Assembly: GCF_019970045.1 (NCBI RefSeq)
Contig: NZ_JAHXYI010000005.1
Coordinates: 124,001-188,000 of the forward strand
From: Chryseobacterium sp. GVT01B
GTDB lineage: Bacteria > Bacteroidota > Bacteroidia > Flavobacteriales > Weeksellaceae
Length of the DNA stretch: 64,000 nucleotides
Direction of reading: 5' to 3'
This document shows, piece by piece, positions 52,198-59,717 of the stretch (the stretch's first letter is position 1; each line of letters opens with the position of its first letter). The position numbers were made by a program, and so were the translations under genes. Under the pieces are notes generated by a model, which saw only the letters and a program-made list of their open reading frames with translations, was not told where the DNA came from and made no database searches.

Positions 52198-52475
52198 GCG
52201 TTTTTACAACTATCAGGCACATTAATCTTAGTTTAAGTTAAAAATATACTACAAAAAATAGTATTTAAAGAATAATATCAATATTTTATCAACCATTTCA
52301 TTGCAAATAGTTAAAATTTTTCGTTTTGATATTTCTTTTTATGATTAATATATAAGAACAGATAAAAAGACAAAAATGAATTTGCAGATTTGCCGGTAAA
52401 CATTCTCTGGCATCCCCGGATATTACAAAAAGCATGATGTTTATCTAAAAATTTCCAAAATACATTTATTACTCT
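52198..52475. other. AT-rich gap without a gene
   Basis: About 280 bp between divergent genes. I see no ORF of note and no repeat shared with the rest of the window. The only signals are the two promoter boxes at its ends. Confidence 0.5.
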
Positions 52476-52483
52476 TACATTTG
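52476..52483 (+). promoter_or_regulatory. idi -7 box (TACATTTG), almost leaderless
   Basis: TACATTTG lies 5 bp before the idi ATG at 52489, with TTTC about 20 bp upstream. The mRNA would start at or next to the start codon. Confidence 0.5.
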
Positions 52484-52488
52484 TAGGA

Positions 52489-52998
52489 ATGGAAGAATTT
52501 GTTGTTTTAGTAAATCCTAAGGATGAAGTTTTAGGGCTGATGGAAAAACAGCAGGCTCACATCAATGGCCTGTTACACCGTGCTTTTTCTGTATTTCTGT
52601 TCAACAGTAAAGGAGAAATGCTTCTTCAGAAAAGGGCTTCAGGAAAATACCATTCTCCCAATCAATGGACCAATGCGGTGTGCTCACATCCAAGAGATGG
52701 GGAAACCTACAAGGAAGGAGCAATACGAAGACTGAGAGAAGAACTCGGAATTGAGGCAGAACTTTCAGAAAAATTCAATTTTATTTATAAAGCAGATGTT
52801 GGCAGCGGCCTTTGGGAGCACGAGCTGGATCATGTATTTGTGGGAAACCATGAAGCCGATTTCAATCTGAATAAAGAAGAAGTGGAAGATGTAAGATTCA
52901 TCTCTCCTGAAAATCTCGATAAAGAAATCTCCGAACATCCTGAAAATTTTACAGAATGGTTCAAAATCATCCTCGAAGAATATAAACACCATTTTTAA
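52489..52998 (+). CDS. idi: Isopentenyl-diphosphate delta-isomerase, type I
   Basis: A 169-residue Nudix-fold enzyme that interconverts IPP and DMAPP. The active-site Cys is in QWTNAVCSHPRDGET near residue 66, with the partial Nudix helix EGAIRRLREELGIEAEL and the catalytic Glu region in WEHELDHVFVG near 108. Length and motifs are as in E. coli Idi. The secreted-protein gene that follows begins at the next base after its stop, so the two are co-transcribed, without a clear functional link. Confidence 0.95.
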   Translation: MEEFVVLVNPKDEVLGLMEKQQAHINGLLHRAFSVFLFNSKGEMLLQKRASGKYHSPNQWTNAVCSHPRDGETYKEGAIRRLREELGIEAELSEKFNFIYKADVGSGLWEHELDHVFVGNHEADFNLNKEEVEDVRFISPENLDKEISEHPENFTEWFKIILEEYKHHF

Positions 52999-53472
52999 AT
53001 GATGAAGAAAATATTGTTTTTTTCTGCAATGTTAACGGGAAGTCTGTTTTTTGCCCAAAAAGCAAAAGTTTATGAAAGTCCCAACTACTCTATTAATGTT
53101 CCGGACGGCTGGAAATCTACGAATGACAGTGAGATCGTCAATATTTTTCCAACCAGTCAGATAGGAGCCATTACGATTTCGGAATATCACGATTTGGCAC
53201 TTCCAAAAGAAGAAGTAAAAAAATTCATCCTGGCACTTTATCAGTCACAAGATCAAGAGAATAAGATAAAAGATAAAAAAAGCCAGAAAGGATATACGGA
53301 ATATCTGTATGAACACTTTGATGAAAAAGAGAAGTTGTTCTGGATAACCAAAGTCTTTCAAAAAGACAAAAACTTATATTTAGTTTCCATCAACTGTGGC
53401 CAGAAATTCTGGAACGGAAACTACATGACCCAATTCAATGAGACTTTTAACAGTTTTAAAATAAAGAAATAA
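52999..53472 (+). CDS. Secreted protein of unknown function
   Basis: A 157-residue protein with a signal peptide (MMKKILFFSAMLTGSLFFAQ). The mature part begins KAKVYESPNYSINVPDGWKSTNDS, a pattern of small secreted proteins in which a YSIxVPxGW strand opens a beta-rich domain (PsbP/DUF1795-like). One cysteine near residue 146. It starts directly at the idi stop codon and is followed 9 bp later by gcvT. I cannot assign a function. Confidence 0.75.
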   Translation: MMKKILFFSAMLTGSLFFAQKAKVYESPNYSINVPDGWKSTNDSEIVNIFPTSQIGAITISEYHDLALPKEEVKKFILALYQSQDQENKIKDKKSQKGYTEYLYEHFDEKEKLFWITKVFQKDKNLYLVSINCGQKFWNGNYMTQFNETFNSFKIKK

Positions 53473-53481
53473 AAATTAAAT

Positions 53482-54558
53482 ATGAAGAAAACAGCCTTGT
53501 ACGACAAACATGTTTCTTTGGGAGCTAAGATCGTACCTTTCGCAGGTTTTGAAATGCCTGTTCAATATTCAGGGGTTACAGAAGAGCACTTTGCAGTAAG
53601 AGAAAAAGCAGGATTATTTGATGTTTCCCACATGGGACAGTTTTTCATCGAAGGGCCGGGTTCAAAAGATCTATTACAGTTTGTAACTACTAATAATGTA
53701 GATGCTTTGGAAAATGGAAAAGCTCAGTATTCTTGTCTTCCCAACGAAAACGGAGGAATTGTAGATGACCTTATCGTTTACAAAATGGAAGATGACAAAT
53801 ATTTCGTGGTTGTAAACGCTTCCAACATCGACAAAGACTGGAATCATATTTCAAAATACAATACTTTCGGGGCTAAAATGACGAATGCTTCTGATGAGAT
53901 GTCATTATTGGCAGTTCAGGGGCCTAAAGCTACTGAAATCCTTCAAAAGCTTACAGAAGTAAATCTTTCAGAAATTCCTTACTACCATTTCACAGTGGGA
54001 AGTGTTGCAGGAGAAAATAATGTGATCATTTCAAATACAGGATACACTGGAAGCGGTGGTTTTGAGATTTATTTCAATAACGAAAGTGCTGAAAAACTTT
54101 GGGACGCTGTAATGGAAGCTGGTAAAGAAGAAGGAATTATTCCTTGCGGATTAGCTTCCAGAGACACTTTAAGATTAGAAAAAGGATTCTGCTTATACGG
54201 AAATGATATCGATGATACGACTTCTCCTATCGAAGCAGGTCTAGGATGGATCACTAAGTTTGATAAAGATTTCGTTTCTAAAGATGTTTTCGCAAAACAA
54301 AAAGAAGAAGGAGTTACAAGAAAATTAGTTGGTTTTGAGCTTACAGACAAAGGAGTTCCAAGACATGATTATCCAGTAGTAGATGCTGAAGGGAATGTAA
54401 TCGGAAAAGTAACTTCCGGAACACAGTCTCCAATGAAGAAAATCGGATTGGGTCTTGCATATGTAGACAAGCCTCATTTCAAATTAGGATCTGAGATCTT
54501 TATTCAGGTAAGAAACAAGAACATTCCTGCAAAAGTGGTAAAAGCTCCTTTTGTATAA
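53482..54558 (+). CDS. gcvT: Aminomethyltransferase (glycine cleavage T protein)
   Basis: A 358-residue THF-dependent T protein. The N-terminus [30 protein letters not shown], the folate-binding Asp in [12 protein letters not shown] near residue 95, and the C-terminal barrel segment [18 protein letters not shown] are all canonical. It takes the aminomethyl group from H protein and releases ammonia and methylene-THF. gcvH and gcvP are not nearby, so the system is split in this genome. Ends in a strong terminator shared with a convergent peptide gene. Confidence 0.96.
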   Translation: MKKTALYDKHVSLGAKIVPFAGFEMPVQYSGVTEEHFAVREKAGLFDVSHMGQFFIEGPGSKDLLQFVTTNNVDALENGKAQYSCLPNENGGIVDDLIVYKMEDDKYFVVVNASNIDKDWNHISKYNTFGAKMTNASDEMSLLAVQGPKATEILQKLTEVNLSEIPYYHFTVGSVAGENNVIISNTGYTGSGGFEIYFNNESAEKLWDAVMEAGKEEGIIPCGLASRDTLRLEKGFCLYGNDIDDTTSPIEAGLGWITKFDKDFVSKDVFAKQKEEGVTRKLVGFELTDKGVPRHDYPVVDAEGNVIGKVTSGTQSPMKKIGLGLAYVDKPHFKLGSEIFIQVRNKNIPAKVVKAPFV

Positions 54559-54585
54559 TCTGTTCTGAAGATATACTTAAATAAG

Positions 54586-54615
54586 AGAGGCTGTGATGTT
54601 CACAGCCTCTTTTTT
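54586..54615. terminator. Terminator after gcvT
   Basis: AGAGGCTGTGA/TCACAGCCTCT, an 11-bp perfect stem with a TGT loop, followed by T5-6 on the plus strand. Confidence 0.85.
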
Positions 54616-54617
54616 GT

Positions 54618-54803
54618 TTAATAACAGATACAGCAGACTTTCCTGTCCGGGCTACAGACATCTCCTACGCCTGGTGTATTGGAAATCACTCCTCCTGCAG
54701 GTCCACATAAAATACTGCAAGGCGGGATGAAAGCAATTCCTCCACTCACCTCTTTTAATTCTGACCTGGTCAGTTTTTTTGTTTTTGAAAAGTTTGTTTT
54801 CAT
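54618..54803 (-). CDS. GG-leader bacteriocin-like peptide, six cysteines
   Basis: A 61-residue peptide with a double-glycine leader, KKLTRSELKEVSGG (cut expected after Gly22). The 39-residue core IAFIPPCSILCGPAGG...VCCICY has Cys at 29, 33, 50, 57, 58 and 60. The leader matches the LxxxELKxIxGG pattern of ABC-exported peptides, and Chryseobacterium genomes encode many such 'bacteriocin-like proteins'. No peptidase-ABC exporter, modification enzyme or immunity gene adjoins it. It is convergent with gcvT and lies between it and arsC. A second orphan lies at 60735-60923. Confidence 0.7.
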   Translation of the reverse strand: MKTNFSKTKKLTRSELKEVSGGIAFIPPCSILCGPAGGVISNTPGVGDVCSPDRKVCCICY

Positions 54804-54880
54804 ATTGTAATTTTTTGGCGATTATAAATATAGTCATAAATAACATTATAAATCAAACACTTACAACACATATAATTAAA

Positions 54881-54918
54881 TATCCGGCTCAATAATGAAT
54901 TCATTATTAAGCCGGATA
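54881..54918 (-). terminator. Long palindrome after the arsC-like gene
   Basis: TATCCGGCT...AGCCGGATA with an inner AATAATGAATTCATTATT palindrome, near-perfect over 38 bp (one mismatched pair). It probably ends arsC transcription. Confidence 0.65.
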
Positions 54919-54940
54919 GATCAACTATTTAAAGTTTAAT

Positions 54941-55297
54941 TTATTCGTTTACCCCAAAGAACTTCTGCAATTCTTCAACATTTTTCTTATCATTCCCTAC
55001 AAAAATCTCCTTGTCTGTAATAAAGACAGGTCTTTTCAGGAAAGTATAATGATCCAGCAGTAATTCTTTAAAATCTTTCTCGGTTAAAGACTTCACATCC
55101 AATCCTCTCAATTTGATCTGAGTAGATTTTTTACTGAATAACGCTTCGTATGATTTTGTTTTTTTATGCATTTCAGCCAATTCCTCTTTCGTGATCGGCT
55201 CTTTTTTAATTTCGCGAAGTTCCCAGTCTGTAAGATCAAATTGGGCTAAAATTTTTCTGCAGGTATCACATGTGTTGAGATAAAATACTTTCTTCAT
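54941..55297 (-). CDS. ArsC/Spx-family protein
   Basis: A 118-residue thioredoxin-fold protein. The CxxC redox motif is YLNTCDTCRKI (Cys10, Cys13), the Spx/MgsR-like arrangement rather than the single Cys12 of E. coli ArsC. The downstream segments TQIKLRGLDVKSLTEKDFKELL and FLKRPVFITDKEIFVG match the family. It may be an arsenate reductase-like glutaredoxin-type enzyme or a Spx-type regulator; there is no ars operon nearby. It is a single-gene unit. Confidence 0.85.
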   Translation of the reverse strand: MKKVFYLNTCDTCRKILAQFDLTDWELREIKKEPITKEELAEMHKKTKSYEALFSKKSTQIKLRGLDVKSLTEKDFKELLLDHYTFLKRPVFITDKEIFVGNDKKNVEELQKFFGVNE

Positions 55298-55418
55298 TAC
55301 TGTTTCTAAATCTGTTATTGGTTAAAATTCCCTTTCATTGAAAGTTTCGTCTTTCAAAAGTAGGATTTAATCTAAAACTTTGGAAATTATTAAATAACTT
55401 TATTCAAATTTTATAAAG

Positions 55419-55886
55419 ATGCAGAACAAGCCTATTACTTTTCAGTTTATTTCGGAGCCTTCAGATGTTAATTACGGAGGAAATGTACATGGAGGAAGTG
55501 TTATGAAATGGATTGACCAGGCAGGTTATGCATGTGCAACAACCTGGAGTGGTGATTATTCTGTCACAGTATATGTGGGCGGAATTCGTTTTTATGATCC
55601 CATCAAAATTGGGGAAGTGGTAAAAGTAGATGCTCAGGTGATTTTTACCGGAACATCCAGCATGCATATCGCCATTAATGTCTTTTCGAGAAATCTGAAA
55701 CAGCCAAATTTTGAGAAAAAAACCCACTGTATTATTGTTTTTGTTGCGGTAGACGAAAATGGTAAAAAACTTCCTGTACCGAAATGGATCCCGGAAACAG
55801 AGGAAGAAAAACAGCAGGAAATTTACGCTAAGCGCCTGATGGAACTGAGAACGCAGATTGAGGATGAGATGAAACCATTTTTGTAA
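55419..55886 (+). CDS. Acyl-CoA thioesterase, YciA/hotdog type
   Basis: A 155-residue cytosolic hotdog-fold acyl-CoA hydrolase of the YciA/BFIT type. The conserved SDVNYGGNVHGGSVMKWIDQAGYA (about residues 11-34) contains the N-x-x-GNVHGG-x-x-MKWID motif with the catalytic Asn/Asp pair. It ends in a Glu-rich C-terminal helix. The substrate range of such proteins is broad. It is followed by an intergenic repeat and the GLPGLI gene. Confidence 0.9.
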   Translation: MQNKPITFQFISEPSDVNYGGNVHGGSVMKWIDQAGYACATTWSGDYSVTVYVGGIRFYDPIKIGEVVKVDAQVIFTGTSSMHIAINVFSRNLKQPNFEKKTHCIIVFVAVDENGKKLPVPKWIPETEEEKQQEIYAKRLMELRTQIEDEMKPFL

Positions 55887-55935
55887 GAGCGGGTTTCGAG
55901 ATTACGAGGTTCGAGGTTTAAAGTTTTGAGTAACC
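55887..55935. repeat. Degenerate GCGGGTTTCGAGATTACGAG / AAGTTTTGAG repeat
   Basis: Same style as 25259-25398. Fills the gap between the thioesterase and GLPGLI genes. Confidence 0.5.
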
Positions 55936-55964
55936 ATTAACAAAAAAATGACCAATCACCTTAT

Positions 55965-56804
55965 ATGAAAAGTATTCTTACTTTAATGGCTTTGCTTATG
56001 ATGGCGTTATGCCAGGCTCAGACGCATCGGTTTATTTATGAACTGCAGTATAAGATGGATTCTACAGAAACCACTTATGAAAAATTGAATATGATACTGG
56101 ATATTACCCCGAAAGAGGTAAAATTTTACGGAAGAAATCTGATAACTACAGATTCTTTAAATAAAAAATTCGGGATGAATACCAGTCATACTGATATGTC
56201 CGGGCAGGTAGTAAAAAGAAAAGTCAATTCTTTTGATAATGAAAATTTCATCAATATTAAAAACGGATATTATTCCTTTAAAACCACTGATAAAATAAAC
56301 TGGGTTATTTCTAATGAAACCAAAAAAGTAGAAAATTATACGTTACAAAAAGCGACTACACAATTTGGAGGAAGAAATTGGATCGCCTGGTTCTGTAAAG
56401 ATATTCCATTTAATGAAGGTCCGTTTAAACTCCGCGGACTACCCGGTTTAATCTTTGAACTGTCTGATACAAAGAAAAATTTCATTTATCATCTTATCAA
56501 AAGTCAGGAACTCGCACAACTCTATCCTACCAATGATTTTCTTGAATCCAATTTTGGGAATAAAGCTGTTCCCATTAATGAAAAGCAAAAATATAAGCTG
56601 ATCATGGAATTTTATAATGATCCTTTTGCTTTTGAAAGGAACAATTTCAACAAATCCAACAATGACCTGAAAATAAATATCAACGGAAAAGAAATCCATA
56701 ATGTGGATGAACTGAATACCCAAACCAAAAGTATGCAGGAAGTGATAAGAAAATACAACAACCCGCTCGAAATCGATAAGGCTATACATTATCCAATCTA
56801 TTAA
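55965..56804 (+). CDS. GLPGLI family secreted protein
   Basis: A 279-residue exported protein: signal peptide (ends ALCQAQ), an N-terminal beta-rich half containing IYELQYKMDSTETTYEKLNMILDI, and the eponymous motif FKLRGLPGLIFELSDT near residue 155. GLPGLI proteins are a Bacteroidota-only family of unknown function, often in several copies per genome. No neighbouring receptor or transporter suggests a role. The gene is followed by a GGCTAAAGCC element. Confidence 0.88.
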   Translation: MKSILTLMALLMMALCQAQTHRFIYELQYKMDSTETTYEKLNMILDITPKEVKFYGRNLITTDSLNKKFGMNTSHTDMSGQVVKRKVNSFDNENFINIKNGYYSFKTTDKINWVISNETKKVENYTLQKATTQFGGRNWIAWFCKDIPFNEGPFKLRGLPGLIFELSDTKKNFIYHLIKSQELAQLYPTNDFLESNFGNKAVPINEKQKYKLIMEFYNDPFAFERNNFNKSNNDLKININGKEIHNVDELNTQTKSMQEVIRKYNNPLEIDKAIHYPIY

Positions 56805-56817
56805 AACTCTGATTTAT

Positions 56818-56889
56818 CTTTAAGTTTGGGCTAAAGCCAGTGCAAAGTGTTAAATTGATGTGGGCGGGCTAAAGCCCACCTCTATTGAA
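56818..56889. repeat. GGCTAAAGCC double-hairpin element, copy 2
   Basis: TTTAAGTTTGGGCTAAAGCC, spacer, GGGCGGGCTAAAGCCCACC and TCTATTGAA. Followed directly by TTTAACGACAAGATC and the heptamer array. Confidence 0.8.
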
Positions 56890-56905
56890 TTTTAACGACA
56901 AGATC

Positions 56906-56982
56906 TTTTATCTTTTATCTTTTATCTTTTATCTTTTATCTTTTATCTTTTATCTTTTATCTTTTATCTTTTATCTTTTATC
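56906..56982 (+). repeat. Tandem array of 11 perfect TTTTATC heptamers
   Basis: Eleven identical 7-bp units in phase, preceded by TTTAACGACAAGATC. The array ends 8 bp upstream of the TATATTTG box of the CLC gene and so covers the -33 position of its promoter. Confidence 0.95.
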
Positions 56983-56990
56983 TTTATTCA

Positions 56991-56998
56991 TATATTTG
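56991..56998 (+). promoter_or_regulatory. -7 box (TATATTTG) of the fluoride antiporter gene
   Basis: Matches TAnnTTTG. Expected transcription start (about 57003) lies just before the fluoride aptamer at 57008, so promoter and riboswitch fit together. The -33 region is heptamer repeat (TTTT at 18-bp spacing, no TTTG). Confidence 0.6.
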
Positions 56999-57007
56999 CA
57001 TAATCAA

Positions 57008-57064
57008 AAGGAAATGGTGTTCTTCCTTACCCAACCGCTTTACAAAAGCTGATGACGCCTGATT
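57008..57064 (+). promoter_or_regulatory. Fluoride riboswitch (crcB motif aptamer)
   Basis: The sequence matches the crcB fluoride aptamer: P1 AAGGAA (57008-57013) with TTCCTT (57023-57028); long-range helix GGTGT (57016-57020) with ACGCC (57055-57059); P3 GCTTT (57037-57041) with AAAGC (57045-57049); conserved ATGG-TGTTC, AACCGC and GCTGATGACGCC segments. The gene downstream is a CLC-F type fluoride antiporter, the partner expected of such a riboswitch. The 8-bp pair CCTGATTA (57058-57065) and TAATCAGG (57086-57093), 6 bp before the ATG, could be the expression platform. Confidence 0.93.
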
Positions 57065-57099
57065 AAAAGATTATTAACAAATAACTAATCAGGATTATT

Positions 57100-58407
57100 A
57101 TGTCAAAAAGTCAAAGAACACTTGATAAAAAAGCAGTTTTTTACACTCACTTTTTCTTCAGAAAATTTCCGGCTCTGCCTTATATTTTAAAATGGCTATG
57201 TATTAGTATCATTATCGGTGCATTGGTAGGAACTGCTTCTGCAGGATTTCTGCAATCGTTGGAATGGGCAACAGATTTCAGGGAAAATCATCTCTGGCTG
57301 ATTGCATTGCTTCCTGTAGCAGGACTTCTGATTGGACTTCTCTATTATTACTTCGGAAAAGATGTTGAGGCAGGAAACAACTTGTTGATTGACACTATTC
57401 ATGAGCCCAAAGGAATTATTCCGTTTAAAATGGCTCCTTTTGTGTATCTGGGTACAATGATAACTCATTTCTTCGGAGGATCTGCAGGGCGTGAAGGAAC
57501 AGCTCTTCAGATGGCAGGAGCTATAGCAGATCAGCTTACCAGACCTTTTAAACTTGACAGAAATGAAAGAAAAATATTGATTATTGCGGCCATTGCTGCC
57601 GGATTCGGTTCTGTTTTCGGGACTCCTTTGGCCGGAGCTGTTTTTGGACTTGAGGTTTTTCTGATCGGAAGAATACGATATAATGCGATATTCCCTGCTT
57701 TTGCTTCAGCTATTCTGGCTGATTGGGCAACCAACCTATGGAATGTAAAACATACCCATTATCACATTGATTTTATTCCTAAGCTGGAGTTTTTACCCAT
57801 TCTATACAGTATTCTGGCAGGAATAGCCTTCGGGGTCTGTGCTACTGCTTTCAGTAAGATTATTCATTGGGCAGGCTCTGTTTTCAAATCAAAAATTAAA
57901 TATCCACCCCTTCGTCCTGTAGCAGGTGGAATTATTATTGCCCTGGCAGTTTTTGCGATGGGCACCACCCGATATATCGGATTAGGTGTTCCTGTGATTG
58001 TAGAATCTTTTGAAAAACAGCTTCCTTTATATGATTTTGCGTTAAAAATGATTTTTACCATTGTTACGCTTTCAGCCGGATTCAAAGGTGGAGAAGTTAC
58101 CCCGTTGTTCTTTATCGGAGCTACATTAGGCAGTGCTTTATCTCTTTTTATTCCGTTGCCGTTCGGATTATTGGCAGGAATGGGTTTTGTAGCAGTATTT
58201 GCCGGAGCAACCAATACTCCTTTAGCCTGTATGCTGATGGGAATCGAATTATTTGGAGCAGAATGTGGCGTTTATGTCGCTATTGCCTGTGTGGTATCTT
58301 ATCTTCTTTCAGGGCACAACAGTATTTATAGCAAACAGAAAATCGGAGAAGCAAAAAACAGAAGATTTGAAAGTCAGCAGGATCGTTCAATTTCGGATTT
58401 TTTATAA
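57100..58407 (+). CDS. CLC-F type fluoride/proton antiporter
   Basis: A 435-residue CLC-family transporter with about 18 helices. CLC-F features are visible: the ion-site loop reads EAGNNLLID (residues 90-98) instead of GSGIP; the gating Glu is in GSAGREGT (Glu132); and GGEVTP (330-335) matches the Glu-Val-Thr triplet of fluoride-selective CLCs. It should export fluoride in exchange for protons. The fluoride riboswitch just upstream supports this strongly. It would usually be labelled a chloride channel. No crcB/fluc gene is seen in the window. The ATG at 57100 lies just beyond the riboswitch platform. Confidence 0.9.
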   Translation: MSKSQRTLDKKAVFYTHFFFRKFPALPYILKWLCISIIIGALVGTASAGFLQSLEWATDFRENHLWLIALLPVAGLLIGLLYYYFGKDVEAGNNLLIDTIHEPKGIIPFKMAPFVYLGTMITHFFGGSAGREGTALQMAGAIADQLTRPFKLDRNERKILIIAAIAAGFGSVFGTPLAGAVFGLEVFLIGRIRYNAIFPAFASAILADWATNLWNVKHTHYHIDFIPKLEFLPILYSILAGIAFGVCATAFSKIIHWAGSVFKSKIKYPPLRPVAGGIIIALAVFAMGTTRYIGLGVPVIVESFEKQLPLYDFALKMIFTIVTLSAGFKGGEVTPLFFIGATLGSALSLFIPLPFGLLAGMGFVAVFAGATNTPLACMLMGIELFGAECGVYVAIACVVSYLLSGHNSIYSKQKIGEAKNRRFESQQDRSISDFL

Positions 58408-58423
58408 GTTGCTTTTTGTTGCT

Positions 58424-58486
58424 AGTTTATAGTTGTTTTTGTTTCTAGTTACTTTAAACCCCGAATCCCGCAACTCTCAACATTTC
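58424..58486. repeat. Degenerate CTAGTTTATAGTTG / AAACCCCGAATCCCGC repeat
   Basis: Low-complexity TTGCTAGTTTATAGTTGTTTTTGTTTCTAGTTAC followed by CTTTAAACCCCGAATCCCGCAAC, akin to 25259-25398 in reverse complement. Fills the CLC-LysR gap. Confidence 0.5.
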
Positions 58487-58511
58487 CAACAATAATTCGT
58501 AATTTTACCCC

Positions 58512-59387
58512 ATGTTCGATTACAGATTAAAAGTTTTCCATACGGTAGCTTCCCGATTAAGTTTCACTAAGGCTTCAGAAGAGCTTCATATTTCGCAACC
58601 AGCTGTTACAAAACACATTAAAGAAATTGAAACTCAGATAGGCGCCAAGCTGTTTGACCGTAAAGGAACTTCTATTCAGCTGACTCAAAGTGGAAAGATT
58701 CTGTACGAACATGCAGAAAAGATCAGAAATATCTACCGCGACATGGAATTTGAGATCAGCCAGATCAATCAGCAGCATAAGGGAAAACTGATTATCGGGG
58801 CGAGTACAACCGTTGCGCAGTATATTTTACCTGAAATTTTAGCGAAATTTAATACGTATTATAAAGATATTAAGATTGAGCTTCTTACTGGAAATACGGA
58901 AGCTATTTCTGCCCTTTTAAAAGAAGAAAAAATTGATCTGGGCATCATTGAAGGAGAATCACAGTCTTCTTATTTTGAATATAAAACATTTAAACCTGAT
59001 GAAATTGTTCTGACAGCAAAATCAGATCACCCACTTGCGCATAAAACCTTAAACTTAAAAGATCTTTATCATCTGGATCTGATCTTCAGAGAACAAGGTT
59101 CCGGAACTCTTGAGTTTATACAAAACAGACTTAAAGAAAAAGAAATCAATATCCATGAACTGAATACCGTCATGCAGCTGGGAAGCAGTGAAAGCATTAA
59201 AAATTATCTTCTCCACTCGGAATGTATGGCATTTCTTTCCATCAGTACCATCCTGAATGAACTTAAAAACAATGTCCTGACTGTGATTGACATTAAAAAC
59301 TTTAGTATTGAAAGAGACTTCCATTTTATTCTGCCTAAAGGAGAACAATCTGAACTGATTAAGCTTTTTCTGAGGTTTGCAGAATAA
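58512..59387 (+). CDS. LysR-family regulator (YeiE-like)
   Basis: A 291-residue regulator. The N-terminal winged HTH (about 1-65) reads FTKASEELHISQPAVTKHIKEIE; a type-2 periplasmic-binding-like effector domain follows, with LIIGASTTVAQYILPEIL and LDLGIIEGESQSS. It belongs to the CysB/CysL/YeiE-like branch, and in E. coli YeiE sits beside yeiH, as here: the putative sulfate exporter gene follows on the same strand. It probably controls that gene. Confidence 0.9.
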   Translation: MFDYRLKVFHTVASRLSFTKASEELHISQPAVTKHIKEIETQIGAKLFDRKGTSIQLTQSGKILYEHAEKIRNIYRDMEFEISQINQQHKGKLIIGASTTVAQYILPEILAKFNTYYKDIKIELLTGNTEAISALLKEEKIDLGIIEGESQSSYFEYKTFKPDEIVLTAKSDHPLAHKTLNLKDLYHLDLIFREQGSGTLEFIQNRLKEKEINIHELNTVMQLGSSESIKNYLLHSECMAFLSISTILNELKNNVLTVIDIKNFSIERDFHFILPKGEQSELIKLFLRFAE

Positions 59388-59446
59388 TTCCACTTATGAT
59401 GTAAATTCTATTATTTTTAGCATGGTTATTAAAAATATACAAAGCT

Positions 59447-59520
59447 TTTAAGTTTTGGCTAAAGCCAATGGAATTTTTAAAATTTATTTGGCTGGGCTAA
59501 AGCCCAACCCTATTGATATA
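59447..59520. repeat. GGCTAAAGCC double-hairpin element, copy 3
   Basis: TTTTAAGTTTTGGCTAAAGCC, spacer, GGCTGGGCTAAAGCCCAACC and CTATTGATA. Followed about 20 bp later by TTTAACGACAAGATC and a heptamer array, as in copy 2. Confidence 0.8.
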
Positions 59521-59553
59521 ATTAAGCAAATAGTAAAATTTAACGACAAGATC

Positions 59554-59623
59554 TTTCATCTTTCATCTTTCATCTTTCATCTTTTAGCTTTTAGCTTTTA
59601 GCTTTTAGCTTTTAGCTTTTATC
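59554..59623 (+). repeat. Tandem array of ten heptamers of three types
   Basis: Four TTTCATC, five TTTTAGC, one TTTTATC, all in the same 7-bp phase, preceded by TTTAACGACAAGATC. It lies 94 bp upstream of the yeiH ATG. Confidence 0.95.
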
Positions 59624-59717
59624 AATTATAACTTTTAGTTATCCAATATAACAAAATACAATTTATTTCGTAATACTATTTTCCGGAATTTTGATGCAGA
59701 TTTTAAAAGTTCGCATT

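Noticed and set aside
54652..54846. Overlapping 64-codon minus-strand frame at the first GG-leader peptide
   Set aside because: A different frame lacking any leader or motif; the 61-codon frame has the double-glycine leader and an even cysteine count.
56906..56982. Possible CRISPR array or other spaced repeat
   Set aside because: Units are 7 bp with no spacers and no cas genes nearby; it is a simple tandem array.
59624..59717. Riboswitch before yeiH analogous to the fluoride element
   Set aside because: No aptamer-like conserved segments or helices found in this gap.
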